Source: Caenimonas aquaedulcis (GTDB lineage: Bacteria; Pseudomonadota; Gammaproteobacteria; Burkholderiales; Burkholderiaceae_C). From it: a stretch of DNA of 64,000 nt. The stretch's first letter is position 1. Every line of letters starts with the position of its first letter. The stretch covers positions 2,632,618 to 2,696,617 of the forward strand of contig NZ_JADWYS010000001.1 of NCBI RefSeq assembly GCF_015831345.1, given 5' to 3'. Of this stretch, positions 1 to 8,347 are shown piece after piece. Under the pieces are notes generated by a model. That model worked only from the letters and a program-made list of their open reading frames with translations. It did not search any database and was not told where the DNA came from. Both the position numbers and the translations under genes were made by a program.

Positions 1-1216
1 GCATGGGGGCGACTTCGCCCCTGCGGTCGTGCGCGGCGTGGTGCAGCACCAGGCGTTCCAGCGCCGCGTGCGAATCGCGCGGGTAGGTTTCCACGCCTTC
101 GTCGGCAAGTTCGGCAAAGCAAGGCAGGTCGCTCGCGATCACGAGGCTGCCGCGGGTGCGCGCCTCGACCAGAGGCAAGCCGAAACCTTCCGCGAGTGAC
201 GGAAACACCAGGGCGCGGCAATTCGCGTAGGCGAAGTCGACTTCTGCGTCGGTGGCATCGAAGAGCGCGAGGAGCCGCCTGCCCTGCTCGGGATGCTGGC
301 GCACGCGCGCGATCAGCGCCTCGCACTCGGCGCTGGCGCGCCCGATGAGGAGAAGCCGAGCCGGTTCGCCGCGCGCCCACAAGCGTTCGAAGACTTCGAG
401 CAGGAAGCCGTAATTCTTCTTGGGCTCGAAGGAGCCGATCGCCGCGAAGGTGGGTCCGCCGCGCGTGAAGGCCTCGAGTTCGTCGCGCGGCCTGCGGCCC
501 GCTGCCGGCGTGCGCACCGGATCGCTGCCGAGGCGGAAGTGGCCCGTGGGCGGCAAGGCCATTGCCGTTTCGCGTGCGAAGAGGTGAAGATCGTCTTCGG
601 TCGCGCGGGAAATGCACACGACCGCATCGGACAGCGGCAGCATGCGCTGCAGCCACAACCTGAAAATCGGCGGCACCAGCTTGTGCGTGAAGTCGGGATG
701 GCGCAGCGGAATGAGGTCGTACATCAGCAACACGACGCGGGCACCCTGCGCGCGCGCCTTCGCCGCGGCGATCCACACGGGGTAGTTCCACGAGGCATCG
801 AACAGCAGCAGGACGTCGCCGGGGGAGAACGCAACAGCGGGTTCCGTGCGGCTCAGCACATCGAAGGTCTTGCGGCTGGTGGTGGCCCAGATGAAGCGCA
901 GCAGGCGCCAGGGCAGCACGTGCAAGGCGATCAGTACGAGCCGCCGGAAGAACGCACCCGTGATCCAGCGAAAGAGACGCGCCGCCGGCGCATCCGCACA
1001 GGCGTCCGCACGATGGATGGTCGCCGCGAGCGCATCCGGCGCCATCTCGCGAAACCCCTGGGTGTGGAAGGACACCGTCCGGAAATCGATCCCTTCGACA
1101 GCGCAGAGGCTGCGCAGTTCTTCCTCGAGCCGCCGCACCGTGCGGGTGATGCCGACCGCCACACGCTGTGTGCGCGTGTAGCTCACATCCATGAACACGC
1201 GCGGCGCCGCGCTCAT
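1..1216 (-). CDS. GT4-family glycosyltransferase (3' end outside window)
   Basis: The visible ~405 residues read as a GT-B-fold group 4 glycosyltransferase, which would transfer a sugar from a nucleotide-sugar to a surface-glycan precursor at the cytoplasmic face. The C-terminal Rossmann domain opens with GSFEPKKNYGFLLE (~residue 262), followed by LLLIGRAS and the donor-site E-x7-E block EGFGLPLVE (~residue 344). The C-terminus runs off the left edge. The ATG at 1216 sits in an ATGA overlap with the stop of the gene before it, so it is the last visible gene of a coupled four-gene glycan-assembly run. The sugar and acceptor cannot be told from sequence. Confidence 0.87.
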   Translation of the reverse strand, partial: MSAAPRVFMDVSYTRTQRVAVGITRTVRRLEEELRSLCAVEGIDFRTVSFHTQGFREMAPDALAATIHRADACADAPAARLFRWITGAFFRRLVLIALHVLPWRLLRFIWATTSRKTFDVLSRTEPAVAFSPGDVLLLFDASWNYPVWIAAAKARAQGARVVLLMYDLIPLRHPDFTHKLVPPIFRLWLQRMLPLSDAVVCISRATEDDLHLFARETAMALPPTGHFRLGSDPVRTPAAGRRPRDELEAFTRGGPTFAAIGSFEPKKNYGFLLEVFERLWARGEPARLLLIGRASAECEALIARVRQHPEQGRRLLALFDATDAEVDFAYANCRALVFPSLAEGFGLPLVEARTRGSLVIASDLPCFAELADEGVETYPRDSHAALERLVLHHAAHDRRGEVAPM

Positions 1217-2397
1217 ATGGTGCGCTCCCAGGGCAGGCCCGAGCGGCCCTGGACCTGGTTGCAATCGATCTTGAAGCCCGGCGCGAGCACCTCGTCGATG
1301 CGGCCGAGGTCCACCGAGTTCAGTGCGCGGTAGTACTTGTAGAACACACGGCCATCATCGAGCACGTACAGCTTGAAGTCGGAGCCGGGGTAGCCCCGCA
1401 CCGCGCCTTGCGGAATCCGCAGGCTGACTGTCTCGTTGGGCGGGAAAATGCGCGGACAGGTGCGCTCGAGCTTGGCGAAGACCTCTTCGGCGCGCGGAAG
1501 CAGTACGGGCGCATCCTTTGAACGCTCGCTGGCGCGACGCGCGAGGGTGCAAAGCCAGAAGCCGTGGATGCCTGCGCGGCCGGCGGCCTCGTCGGCGAGC
1601 TTGCTCGAGGCCATGCCCGCCAGGCCGGTGGAGCGCATGAGGCGGCACTTTCCGGCGTCCTCGAGCGACAGCCCCTGCCTCGCCAGCAGCCCGTCGATGG
1701 CGAGGCCCAGCTGCGGATCGAGCCGGTCCCCTTCCTGGCCGCCGGGCACCGTCGGGAAGATCACCTTCAGCGGGCCAGGCGCGGCGATCAGTGCCTGGGT
1801 GCGCAGGCCTTCCTTGGACTTGTCGGCCAGGCCGGGTTGCGTGGAGATGTTGACCCAGCGCGATTGCGGATGGAACCGCGGGGCGATGAGCGAATACGAG
1901 ATGCTGGACAGCGTCACATAGGTGGCCGGCTGCGCGGCGACGTCGGCCGGTACCTCCACCGGGAATGGCTCGCCCTCGCCCCACACCACGTGGCCCCAAT
2001 ACCGCCAGGGGCTCACTTCGTGGATCACGAACACCTGGCAGAGCACCATGCCGGCCGCGAGCGTGAGGCGAAAGCTTCGGCTGAGCGGAATCAGCTGGAG
2101 CATGCCGATGCACAGCGGTCCCGCGATGAGGAGGAAGGGAATGAAATACCGGCCGTTGCCCGTGGTGGTGAGCCAGGGCACGAACGCGACCGCCGTGAAG
2201 GCGAGCAGCACGAGCGGCGCGGATTTCCTGCGTTGCTCGCCGCGCGCGAGCACCAACCACATCAGCGCAAGCAGGATCAGGAACACGAAGCGGAAATCCG
2301 GCGCGATGATTTCCACGTACACCGCACCGTCGGGCGAGGCCATCGCGATGGGCCTCAGGATGGCATCGCGCCAGGTGTCGGGCAGGAATCGGATCAT
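1213..2397 (-). CDS. C-terminal half of a split GT-C membrane glycosyltransferase
   Basis: The 394-residue product starts MIRFLPDTWRDAILRP, which looks like the middle of a GT39/PMT-like GT-C protein rather than a natural N-terminus. Several hydrophobic helices follow in the first ~150 residues (FLILLALMWLVLA, LVLLAFTAVAFVPWL, FIPFLLIAGPLCIGML), then a large soluble, probably periplasmic, tail of ~240 residues. The ATG overlaps the stop of the preceding N-terminal half by ATGA; a -1 shift at that junction would join both parts into one ~670-residue protein, the usual size for this class. It is either a natural two-subunit enzyme or a frameshifted gene. Confidence 0.72.
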   Translation of the reverse strand: MIRFLPDTWRDAILRPIAMASPDGAVYVEIIAPDFRFVFLILLALMWLVLARGEQRRKSAPLVLLAFTAVAFVPWLTTTGNGRYFIPFLLIAGPLCIGMLQLIPLSRSFRLTLAAGMVLCQVFVIHEVSPWRYWGHVVWGEGEPFPVEVPADVAAQPATYVTLSSISYSLIAPRFHPQSRWVNISTQPGLADKSKEGLRTQALIAAPGPLKVIFPTVPGGQEGDRLDPQLGLAIDGLLARQGLSLEDAGKCRLMRSTGLAGMASSKLADEAAGRAGIHGFWLCTLARRASERSKDAPVLLPRAEEVFAKLERTCPRIFPPNETVSLRIPQGAVRGYPGSDFKLYVLDDGRVFYKYYRALNSVDLGRIDEVLAPGFKIDCNQVQGRSGLPWERTI

Positions 2398-3224
2398 GGT
2401 TGGCGCCAGCCGGTCCAGGCGCGCAGCCCCTCGAACCAGTAGTCATAGAAGGGATAGACCGGATCGCCGTACCACGTCCACAGCAACCAGCCCCAGTATC
2501 CGTAGAACACGAGGAAACCCACGAGCGTAGCCACGCACCCCCACACCACATGCGCGCCGCGCTCGGGCCATGAGCGGCCGTGCAGCACCCACAGCAGGGG
2601 CATGAGGATCGCGAGCGGGCCGTTGCTCAATTTAAAGGCTACGGAGGCCCCCGCGAAGAGCCCGGACAACAGCGGTAAGCGCGCAGGCGCCAGGACGCTG
2701 CCGGTGGGCGCAGCAGAGGGCTCCATCGCCAGCGCGATGGCCCACACGAGCGGGATCGACGCCATCACGTCGTTGGCCGTGGAATCGAACAGCGACAGCA
2801 CGACGCCGGTGAGGAACGCCAGGGCGACACCCAGCACACGCATGGCCACGCCATACCAGCTCGCTTCGGCAACGCAGCGCCGCGCCAGCATCCAGAGCGG
2901 TGGTACCGCCGCCAGGTTGATGGACGCGAGCACGGCGCCCGCCCAGGTTCCCGGCATGCCCGTCTGAAAGAGCTTGTAGAACGGCCAGTAAAGGTAGGGG
3001 TACTGGAACGACTGGTACGACGCCGCGAGGAAGTCGCGGTCGAAGCGCGGATGCTCGGCGATCCAGCCCAGATAGATGTGGTGGTTGAGCGCATCCCACG
3101 ACAGGCCGATGCCGCCGAGCGACACAGGGATCGCCACGAAAAGCGCCCAGGCGATGCACAGGATCGCCGCGAGTTCGAGGCGTGCGGAAGGAGGCGGGAA
3201 GTTGCGCAGGCGCTGCATGGTCAT
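2394..3224 (-). CDS. N-terminal half of a split GT-C membrane glycosyltransferase
   Basis: The 276-residue product is almost wholly membrane-embedded. After the first helix (ILCIAWALFVAIPVSL) it has GLSWDALNHHIYLGW, the acidic first-loop motif expected in GT-C enzymes that use polyprenyl-phosphate sugars. It ends abruptly at WFEGLRAWTGWRQP just where family members continue with a segment like the start of the next gene. The start chosen is the ATG at 3224, which overlaps the GT2 stop (ATGA) and gives MTMQRLRNF. The in-frame stretch upstream of it is antisense-quality Arg/Ala-rich sequence overlapping the GT2 gene. Likely role: adding a lipid-linked sugar to a periplasmic acceptor. Confidence 0.72.
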   Translation of the reverse strand: MTMQRLRNFPPPSARLELAAILCIAWALFVAIPVSLGGIGLSWDALNHHIYLGWIAEHPRFDRDFLAASYQSFQYPYLYWPFYKLFQTGMPGTWAGAVLASINLAAVPPLWMLARRCVAEASWYGVAMRVLGVALAFLTGVVLSLFDSTANDVMASIPLVWAIALAMEPSAAPTGSVLAPARLPLLSGLFAGASVAFKLSNGPLAILMPLLWVLHGRSWPERGAHVVWGCVATLVGFLVFYGYWGWLLWTWYGDPVYPFYDYWFEGLRAWTGWRQP

Positions 3225-4390
3225 TCCACGCGTGCGGAACGCCAGCAGAAGTGCAGGGCCCCGGCGAAGAAGGAGCCGATGGTGGCCTGCATGCCGGTGG
3301 CCATCAGCGTGACCGCGGGGATGGCGGATCGCATGGTCTCGAGCGGATCGAGCGGGCCGAACCCGCTGCGTCCCCAATCGAACGTGAGCCACAGGGACCA
3401 GACCAGGCCCGCGAGGAAGACCGAGAGGCCGAGCAGCAGGCCGTTCTCGATCGTGAAGGAGGAGCCCCAGCGGGTCATCCAAGGCGGCTCGGCCACCAGC
3501 CCCGCGAGCACTGCGATCCACTTGGTGAGGACGGCAAACAGGATGAACTGGACGCCCAGGATGGTCGCCCCTCCGAGGTACAGCAAGGTGTGGATGCCCA
3601 GGGGGATGGGTCCCACCTGTGGGCCCGCGAGGCCCAACAGCAGGCCGGACAGCCCCGCGACGAGGAGCGCGATGCCGGGGTAGAGAAACAGCCATCGCGG
3701 GCAGAACAGCAGCAGGAAGCGCAGGTGACGCCATCCGTCGCGCCAGGTGCGCAGGTGCGGCGGCCGGCCGCGGCCGTCGCGCCGCAACGCGGTGGGGACT
3801 TCCTCGATGCGCAGGCCCGCCAGTGCCGCCTTGGCGATCAGTTCGCTGGCGAATTCCATCCCGGTCGTGATGAGGCCCAACTGCTGCACGGACTCGCGCG
3901 AGAAGCCGCGCAAGCCGCAATGGAAGTCTCCGATGTGCGTGCGAAAGAAGAGTCGTCCGATGAAACTGAGCACGGGGTTGCCGAGATAGCGATGCAGGAA
4001 GGGCATCGCGCCCTGCGCGATGCCGCCCTGGAAACGGTTGCCCATCACGACGTGCGCGCCGCCGCGCAGTTGCTCCACGAATCCGCCGAGACGCGAGAAG
4101 TCGTAGCTGTCGTCCGCATCGCCCATGATGACGAAGCGGCCCCTTGCACTGGCGATGCCGGCTTGCAGCGCCGCGCCGTAACCGCGCTGCGGCACCCGTA
4201 CGACACGGGCGCCGGCCGCTTCGGCGATCTCCACGGAACCGTCGGTGGATCCGTTGTCGGCCACGAGGACCTCGCCGCGAATACCCGAACCCTGGATGAA
4301 GTCGCGCGCGGCGCGCACGCATGAGCCCAAGGTCCTCGCCTCGTTCAGGCATGGCATGAGGACAGTCAGTTCGCAGGTGGTATCGGTCAT
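3221..4390 (-). CDS. GT2 polyprenyl-phosphate sugar transferase (DPM1-like)
   Basis: The 389-residue protein opens with ELTVLMPCLNEARTLGSCV and carries the nucleotide-binding NGSTDGS and the acidic GDADDSYDF (DxD-like) motifs of family 2 glycosyltransferases. Catalytic domain ~residues 8-225 is followed by about four hydrophobic helices (FPYLG-like segments from ~230 on), as in dolichyl/undecaprenyl-phosphate glycosyltransferases with a membrane anchor. It probably makes the lipid-linked sugar donor used by the GT-C protein encoded immediately after it; the two genes overlap by ATGA. First gene of the coupled run, lying just after the pilin terminator. Confidence 0.86.
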   Translation of the reverse strand: MTDTTCELTVLMPCLNEARTLGSCVRAARDFIQGSGIRGEVLVADNGSTDGSVEIAEAAGARVVRVPQRGYGAALQAGIASARGRFVIMGDADDSYDFSRLGGFVEQLRGGAHVVMGNRFQGGIAQGAMPFLHRYLGNPVLSFIGRLFFRTHIGDFHCGLRGFSRESVQQLGLITTGMEFASELIAKAALAGLRIEEVPTALRRDGRGRPPHLRTWRDGWRHLRFLLLFCPRWLFLYPGIALLVAGLSGLLLGLAGPQVGPIPLGIHTLLYLGGATILGVQFILFAVLTKWIAVLAGLVAEPPWMTRWGSSFTIENGLLLGLSVFLAGLVWSLWLTFDWGRSGFGPLDPLETMRSAIPAVTLMATGMQATIGSFFAGALHFCWRSARVE

Positions 4391-4427
4391 TGGCAGCAGG
4401 AGCGGCTCGATTATCGGTGCACCAAAG

Positions 4428-4455
4428 AAAACGAGCGGCCTGGGCCGCTCGTTTT
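4428..4455 (-). terminator. Rho-independent terminator after the pilin gene
   Basis: Perfect 13-bp stem (4428-4440 with 4443-4455, GC-rich core) with a minimal loop, followed on the minus strand by a T-rich run. It lies 40 bp after the pilin stop and before the GT2 start, so it should isolate pilin transcription from the glycan genes. Confidence 0.85.
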
Positions 4456-4494
4456 GCGTTTTCTAGAGAATCACCGGCTGCATGCCGGGGATCA

Positions 4495-5088
<594 letters not shown>

Positions 5089-5101
5089 CTACAGGGACAC
5101 T

Positions 5102-5125
5102 TCCGGCGACATTTTTGTCGCCGGA
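5102..5125 (-). other. Hairpin after the ATPase gene
   Basis: A 9-bp perfect stem (5102-5110 with 5117-5125) encloses an A/T loop just past the stop of the GspE-like gene. There is no T-run after it on the minus strand, so it may protect the mRNA 3' end or act as a weak or Rho-assisted terminator. Confidence 0.5.
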
Positions 5126-5132
5126 GCGAACA

Positions 5133-7547
5133 CTATTTGATGCAGACGGACCGTACCTGCTTCAGGTCCGTCATCCCCATCATGATCTTTTCCATGCCGT
5201 CCATCTTCAGGGTGCGCATGCCGCCTTCCACCGCCGACGCGAACAGCTCCGCCACCCGGGCGCGTTCCTGGATCAGGCGCTTGGTGGGGTCGTCCGCGAC
5301 GAGCAGTTCGTGCAGGCCGATCCGGCCCTTGTAGCCTGTCTTGTTGCACTTGTCGCAGCCGTTGGCCTTGTAGAACTTCAGCCGGCCGTCCTGCCCATAG
5401 AGCTTGACCCAGTTCTCGTAGAGCTTCTTCGCCTCGCCTGCATAGTCCGCCTTCCAGGCGGCGGAGTGCCGCAATTCCTCGGCATATTCGGTGACGAACA
5501 ACTTGACCTCGTCGGCATCGGGGAAGTACTCCGTCTTGCAGTCGCAAAGCTTCTTGGCCAGGCGCTGCGCGAGGATGCCGAGCAGGGCGTCCGCAAAGTT
5601 GAACGGGTCCATGCCCATGTCCAGCAGGCGGATGATGGATTCCGGCGCCGAGTTCGTGTGCAGCGTGGAGAAGACGAGGTGGCCCGTGAGCGAAGCCTCC
5701 ACGCCCATGGACACTGTTTCCTTGTCGCGCGATTCGCCGACCATGATGATGTCGGGATCGGCGCGCAGGAAAGCCCGCATCACCAACGCGAAGTCGATGC
5801 CCGCCTTCTTGTTGATCTGCACCTGGCGAAGGCCCTTCTGCGTGATTTCGACCGGGTCCTCCGCCGTCCAGATCTTGGTGTCCGGCGTGTTGAGGAACTT
5901 CAGGATGGAATGCAGCGTGGTCGTCTTGCCCGAACCCGTCGGCCCGCAGACATAGAACAGGCCATAGGGCTTGCTCACCGTCTTTTCGAGCCGCTCCTTG
6001 TTGTGCGGGGTGAGTCCCAGCTTCTCCAGCGGAATCGGCTCGCCCGCGGCGAGGATACGCATGACCACGTCCTCGACGCCGCCGGCGGAGGGGATGGTCG
6101 CGACGCGCAGCTCGATGTCCAGCGGTCCGAACTTCTTGAACTTGATCTTTCCGTCCTGGGGCTTGCGCTTCTCGGAGATGTCGAGGTCGCACATGATCTT
6201 CAGGCGCGTGACCATCGCCTGCCGGAAATGCGCCGGCACCTCGATGTAGGGCTGCAGGCTGCCGTCGATGCGAAAGCGGATGCCCGTCTTGGCCTTGCCC
6301 GGCAGGGGCTCGACGTGGATGTCCGACACCTTCATGTTGTAGGCATCGACGATGACCTTGTTCACGAACTTCACCAGTTCGTTGTCGGCGGCCGCGGAGT
6401 CACCGAAGTCCTCGGAGCCCTCGTCGTCCACCGGCGCGCTGAGGTCGGCCAGCAGCTCGTCGATCGACGCGCCTTCCTCGCCGCCCGCGCCGTAGATCTG
6501 CGCGAGCGTTTCCTCGAACTCGGTTTGGGTGGTGACGCGATAGGTGAACTTCGACAGGCGGGAGAACACCTGCGGCACGATGCGCGAACCCCTGGTCGCC
6601 TCCGGGTCCAGGCACATCACCACGAGGCCCTCAGGCGATTCCTCCAGCGGGATCCAGCCCTGCTCCTGCAGGAATTCGCGCTTGAGGCTCCCGTGCAACT
6701 GCTCCGACCGGATGCGGCCCGCGTTGAAGGGCTCGTAGGGCATGCCGAAAAACTTCGCGAGCGAAGGCCCGATCTGGGCGGGCCGGATCGAGAAGCTCGC
6801 CATCAGCACATGCTCGACGGGCTTGGCTTCCTCGCGGGCCTGCTGGATGCAGTGCGCGAGTTCGTCCGCCGTCATGACGCCGGCAGAAACCAGCCCGTCG
6901 TACTTGGTGGCGCGGCGGCGCTGGCCTTCCTCGGCCTTCTGCATGCGCTGGCGGATCGCGGTGGCGAGGGTCTTGCACAGCTGTGTCGCGCCTTCGACCT
7001 CGAGATCACCGAACGGCTGGTCGCTCTTGTTGTTGATCACCTGCAGCACGCCGTGCAGGGTCTCGCCATCGAGGATGGGAACGATCATGAGCTGCTTGGT
7101 GCGGTATCCCGAGCGGCGGTCGATCTCCTTGGCAGTCGCGAAGCTGAGCGCCGGGTCGATGCGCTTGAGCGCCTCCTCGTCGTAGACGTCGGCGATGTTC
7201 AGCATGCGCTTGCTGAAGGCGCAGTAACCCGCGAGGCTTTGCGCGCTGATCGGCAGCTTCAGTTCCTTGCTGCTGTTCAGGCCCGTCTTGAGTTTGGAGA
7301 CGATCGCGGTGCGGTCTTCGTTCACCGCGTAGAGCGTCAGGCGGTCGGCGTTGAACAGCTTGCAGATGTCCGGGCTCGCGTCCAGGATGATCTGGTCGAT
7401 GTTCTCCGTCTCGTGGATCTTGGTGGTGACGACCTGCAGCTGCTTGTAGAACAGCGCCTCGAACGACACGCCGCGCTTTTCCGGCGGCAGCATCTGCGAG
7501 TCGTAGAACGCCTGCGAGTCCTTTTCCGGTTTCAATACCGCATTCAT
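5133..7547 (-). CDS. GAF-GspE/PilB-type secretion ATPase
   Basis: The 804-residue protein has three parts: a GAF-like sensor (~30-210), an MshEN/T2SSE N-terminal domain (~225-370), and a GspE/PilB ATPase (~390-790). The ATPase shows Walker A GPTGSGKTTT (~537), the Asp box FLRADPDIIMVG, the His box STLHTN and two Cys pairs, CDC and CDKC, as a zinc site. Such ATPases power type II secretion or pilus assembly at the inner membrane. The usual GEIRD motif is GESRD here and the first Cys pair is CxC instead of CxxC, with ~60 residues between the pairs. The GAF domain suggests allosteric control by a small molecule, plausibly the cyclic nucleotide handled by its operon partners. Start overlaps the MBL stop (ATGA); last gene of the operon. 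Confidence 0.87.
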   Translation of the reverse strand: MNAVLKPEKDSQAFYDSQMLPPEKRGVSFEALFYKQLQVVTTKIHETENIDQIILDASPDICKLFNADRLTLYAVNEDRTAIVSKLKTGLNSSKELKLPISAQSLAGYCAFSKRMLNIADVYDEEALKRIDPALSFATAKEIDRRSGYRTKQLMIVPILDGETLHGVLQVINNKSDQPFGDLEVEGATQLCKTLATAIRQRMQKAEEGQRRRATKYDGLVSAGVMTADELAHCIQQAREEAKPVEHVLMASFSIRPAQIGPSLAKFFGMPYEPFNAGRIRSEQLHGSLKREFLQEQGWIPLEESPEGLVVMCLDPEATRGSRIVPQVFSRLSKFTYRVTTQTEFEETLAQIYGAGGEEGASIDELLADLSAPVDDEGSEDFGDSAAADNELVKFVNKVIVDAYNMKVSDIHVEPLPGKAKTGIRFRIDGSLQPYIEVPAHFRQAMVTRLKIMCDLDISEKRKPQDGKIKFKKFGPLDIELRVATIPSAGGVEDVVMRILAAGEPIPLEKLGLTPHNKERLEKTVSKPYGLFYVCGPTGSGKTTTLHSILKFLNTPDTKIWTAEDPVEITQKGLRQVQINKKAGIDFALVMRAFLRADPDIIMVGESRDKETVSMGVEASLTGHLVFSTLHTNSAPESIIRLLDMGMDPFNFADALLGILAQRLAKKLCDCKTEYFPDADEVKLFVTEYAEELRHSAAWKADYAGEAKKLYENWVKLYGQDGRLKFYKANGCDKCNKTGYKGRIGLHELLVADDPTKRLIQERARVAELFASAVEGGMRTLKMDGMEKIMMGMTDLKQVRSVCIK

Positions 7548-8335
7548 AGGTCGAACTCCTGCCCCGCCCGAAGCCAGCGGATGTCATGTGTCACGTTGGG
7601 GCCGAAAGGCTGCGTCTGGTCGAACTTCTGGATCTCCGCCATGATCAGCTCGGTCTCCGCCGGCTTGGTGTGCGTGATGTAGATCGGGAAGGACTTGGTC
7701 TTGTCGATGCAATCCAGCTCCTCGGCCAGCGCATGCGGCGACAGGTGCAGGCTGCGCTTGGCGAGGTCCTTTTCGCGGTTGCTGAACGCCGTCTCGATGA
7801 TGAGCGCCGCGACGTTCATTTGGTTGACGCGGCGCCAGAACGCCGGATTGCGCTCCGTATCGCCGCTGAAAATCCAGCAGCCCTTGCCCGAGGTCACCGC
7901 GTAGCCCACCGCCGGCACCGTGTGCACTGCGGGCAGCACCTCGATGCGCTTGCCGGTGATGTCCAGGGTCTGTCCGACCTGGATCTCGTGGAAGGTGATG
8001 AAGGGCTTCTCGGGCGTGGGAATGCGGCTGAAGTCGGGCCAGATGACGTTGTTGAAGACGTGGCTCTTGAGCGCCGCGATCGTGCCGGCCAGCGCGTGGA
8101 TCTGTACAGGCTTGGTGAGCGTCGAGGCGATCGCGTCGATCATGAGCGGCAGGGCCGCCACGTGGTCCAGGTGGGAGTGCGTGAGCAGCACGTGGTCCAC
8201 CTGCCGCATTTCCTCGAGCGTGAGGTCGCCCACGCCGGTGCCTGCATCGACGAGCACGTCGGCGTCGATCAGGAAGGACGTCGTGCGGCAGTCCTTCGCG
8301 ATCGCGCCAGAGCAACCCAGCACCCGCACCTTCAT
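7544..8335 (-). CDS. Metallo-beta-lactamase-fold hydrolase, class II cyclic-nucleotide phosphodiesterase-like
   Basis: The 263-residue protein has the metal motif HSHLDH (~residue 73), a distal FSGDTE with the bridging Asp, and C-terminal YITHTKP. Length and the AALPLMIDAI segment after the metal motif resemble class II 3',5'-cyclic nucleotide phosphodiesterases (PDE1/CpdP type); RNase Z-like enzymes are the main alternative. Its gene lies 12 bp after that of a class III cyclase and overlaps the ATPase gene by 4 bp, which favours breakdown of the cyclase product. That assignment is inferred from family resemblance plus context. Confidence 0.75.
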   Translation of the reverse strand: MKVRVLGCSGAIAKDCRTTSFLIDADVLVDAGTGVGDLTLEEMRQVDHVLLTHSHLDHVAALPLMIDAIASTLTKPVQIHALAGTIAALKSHVFNNVIWPDFSRIPTPEKPFITFHEIQVGQTLDITGKRIEVLPAVHTVPAVGYAVTSGKGCWIFSGDTERNPAFWRRVNQMNVAALIIETAFSNREKDLAKRSLHLSPHALAEELDCIDKTKSFPIYITHTKPAETELIMAEIQKFDQTQPFGPNVTHDIRWLRAGQEFDL

Positions 8336-8347
8336 TCGACAAGGTTC

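Noticed and set aside
5115..7682. Long plus-strand open frame (855 codons) opposite the secretion ATPase, and a similar one at 7586-10630
   Set aside because: Both are antisense to genes with clear domains, are rich in His, Arg, Asp and Leu with no motif, and arise from the high G+C third-position pattern.
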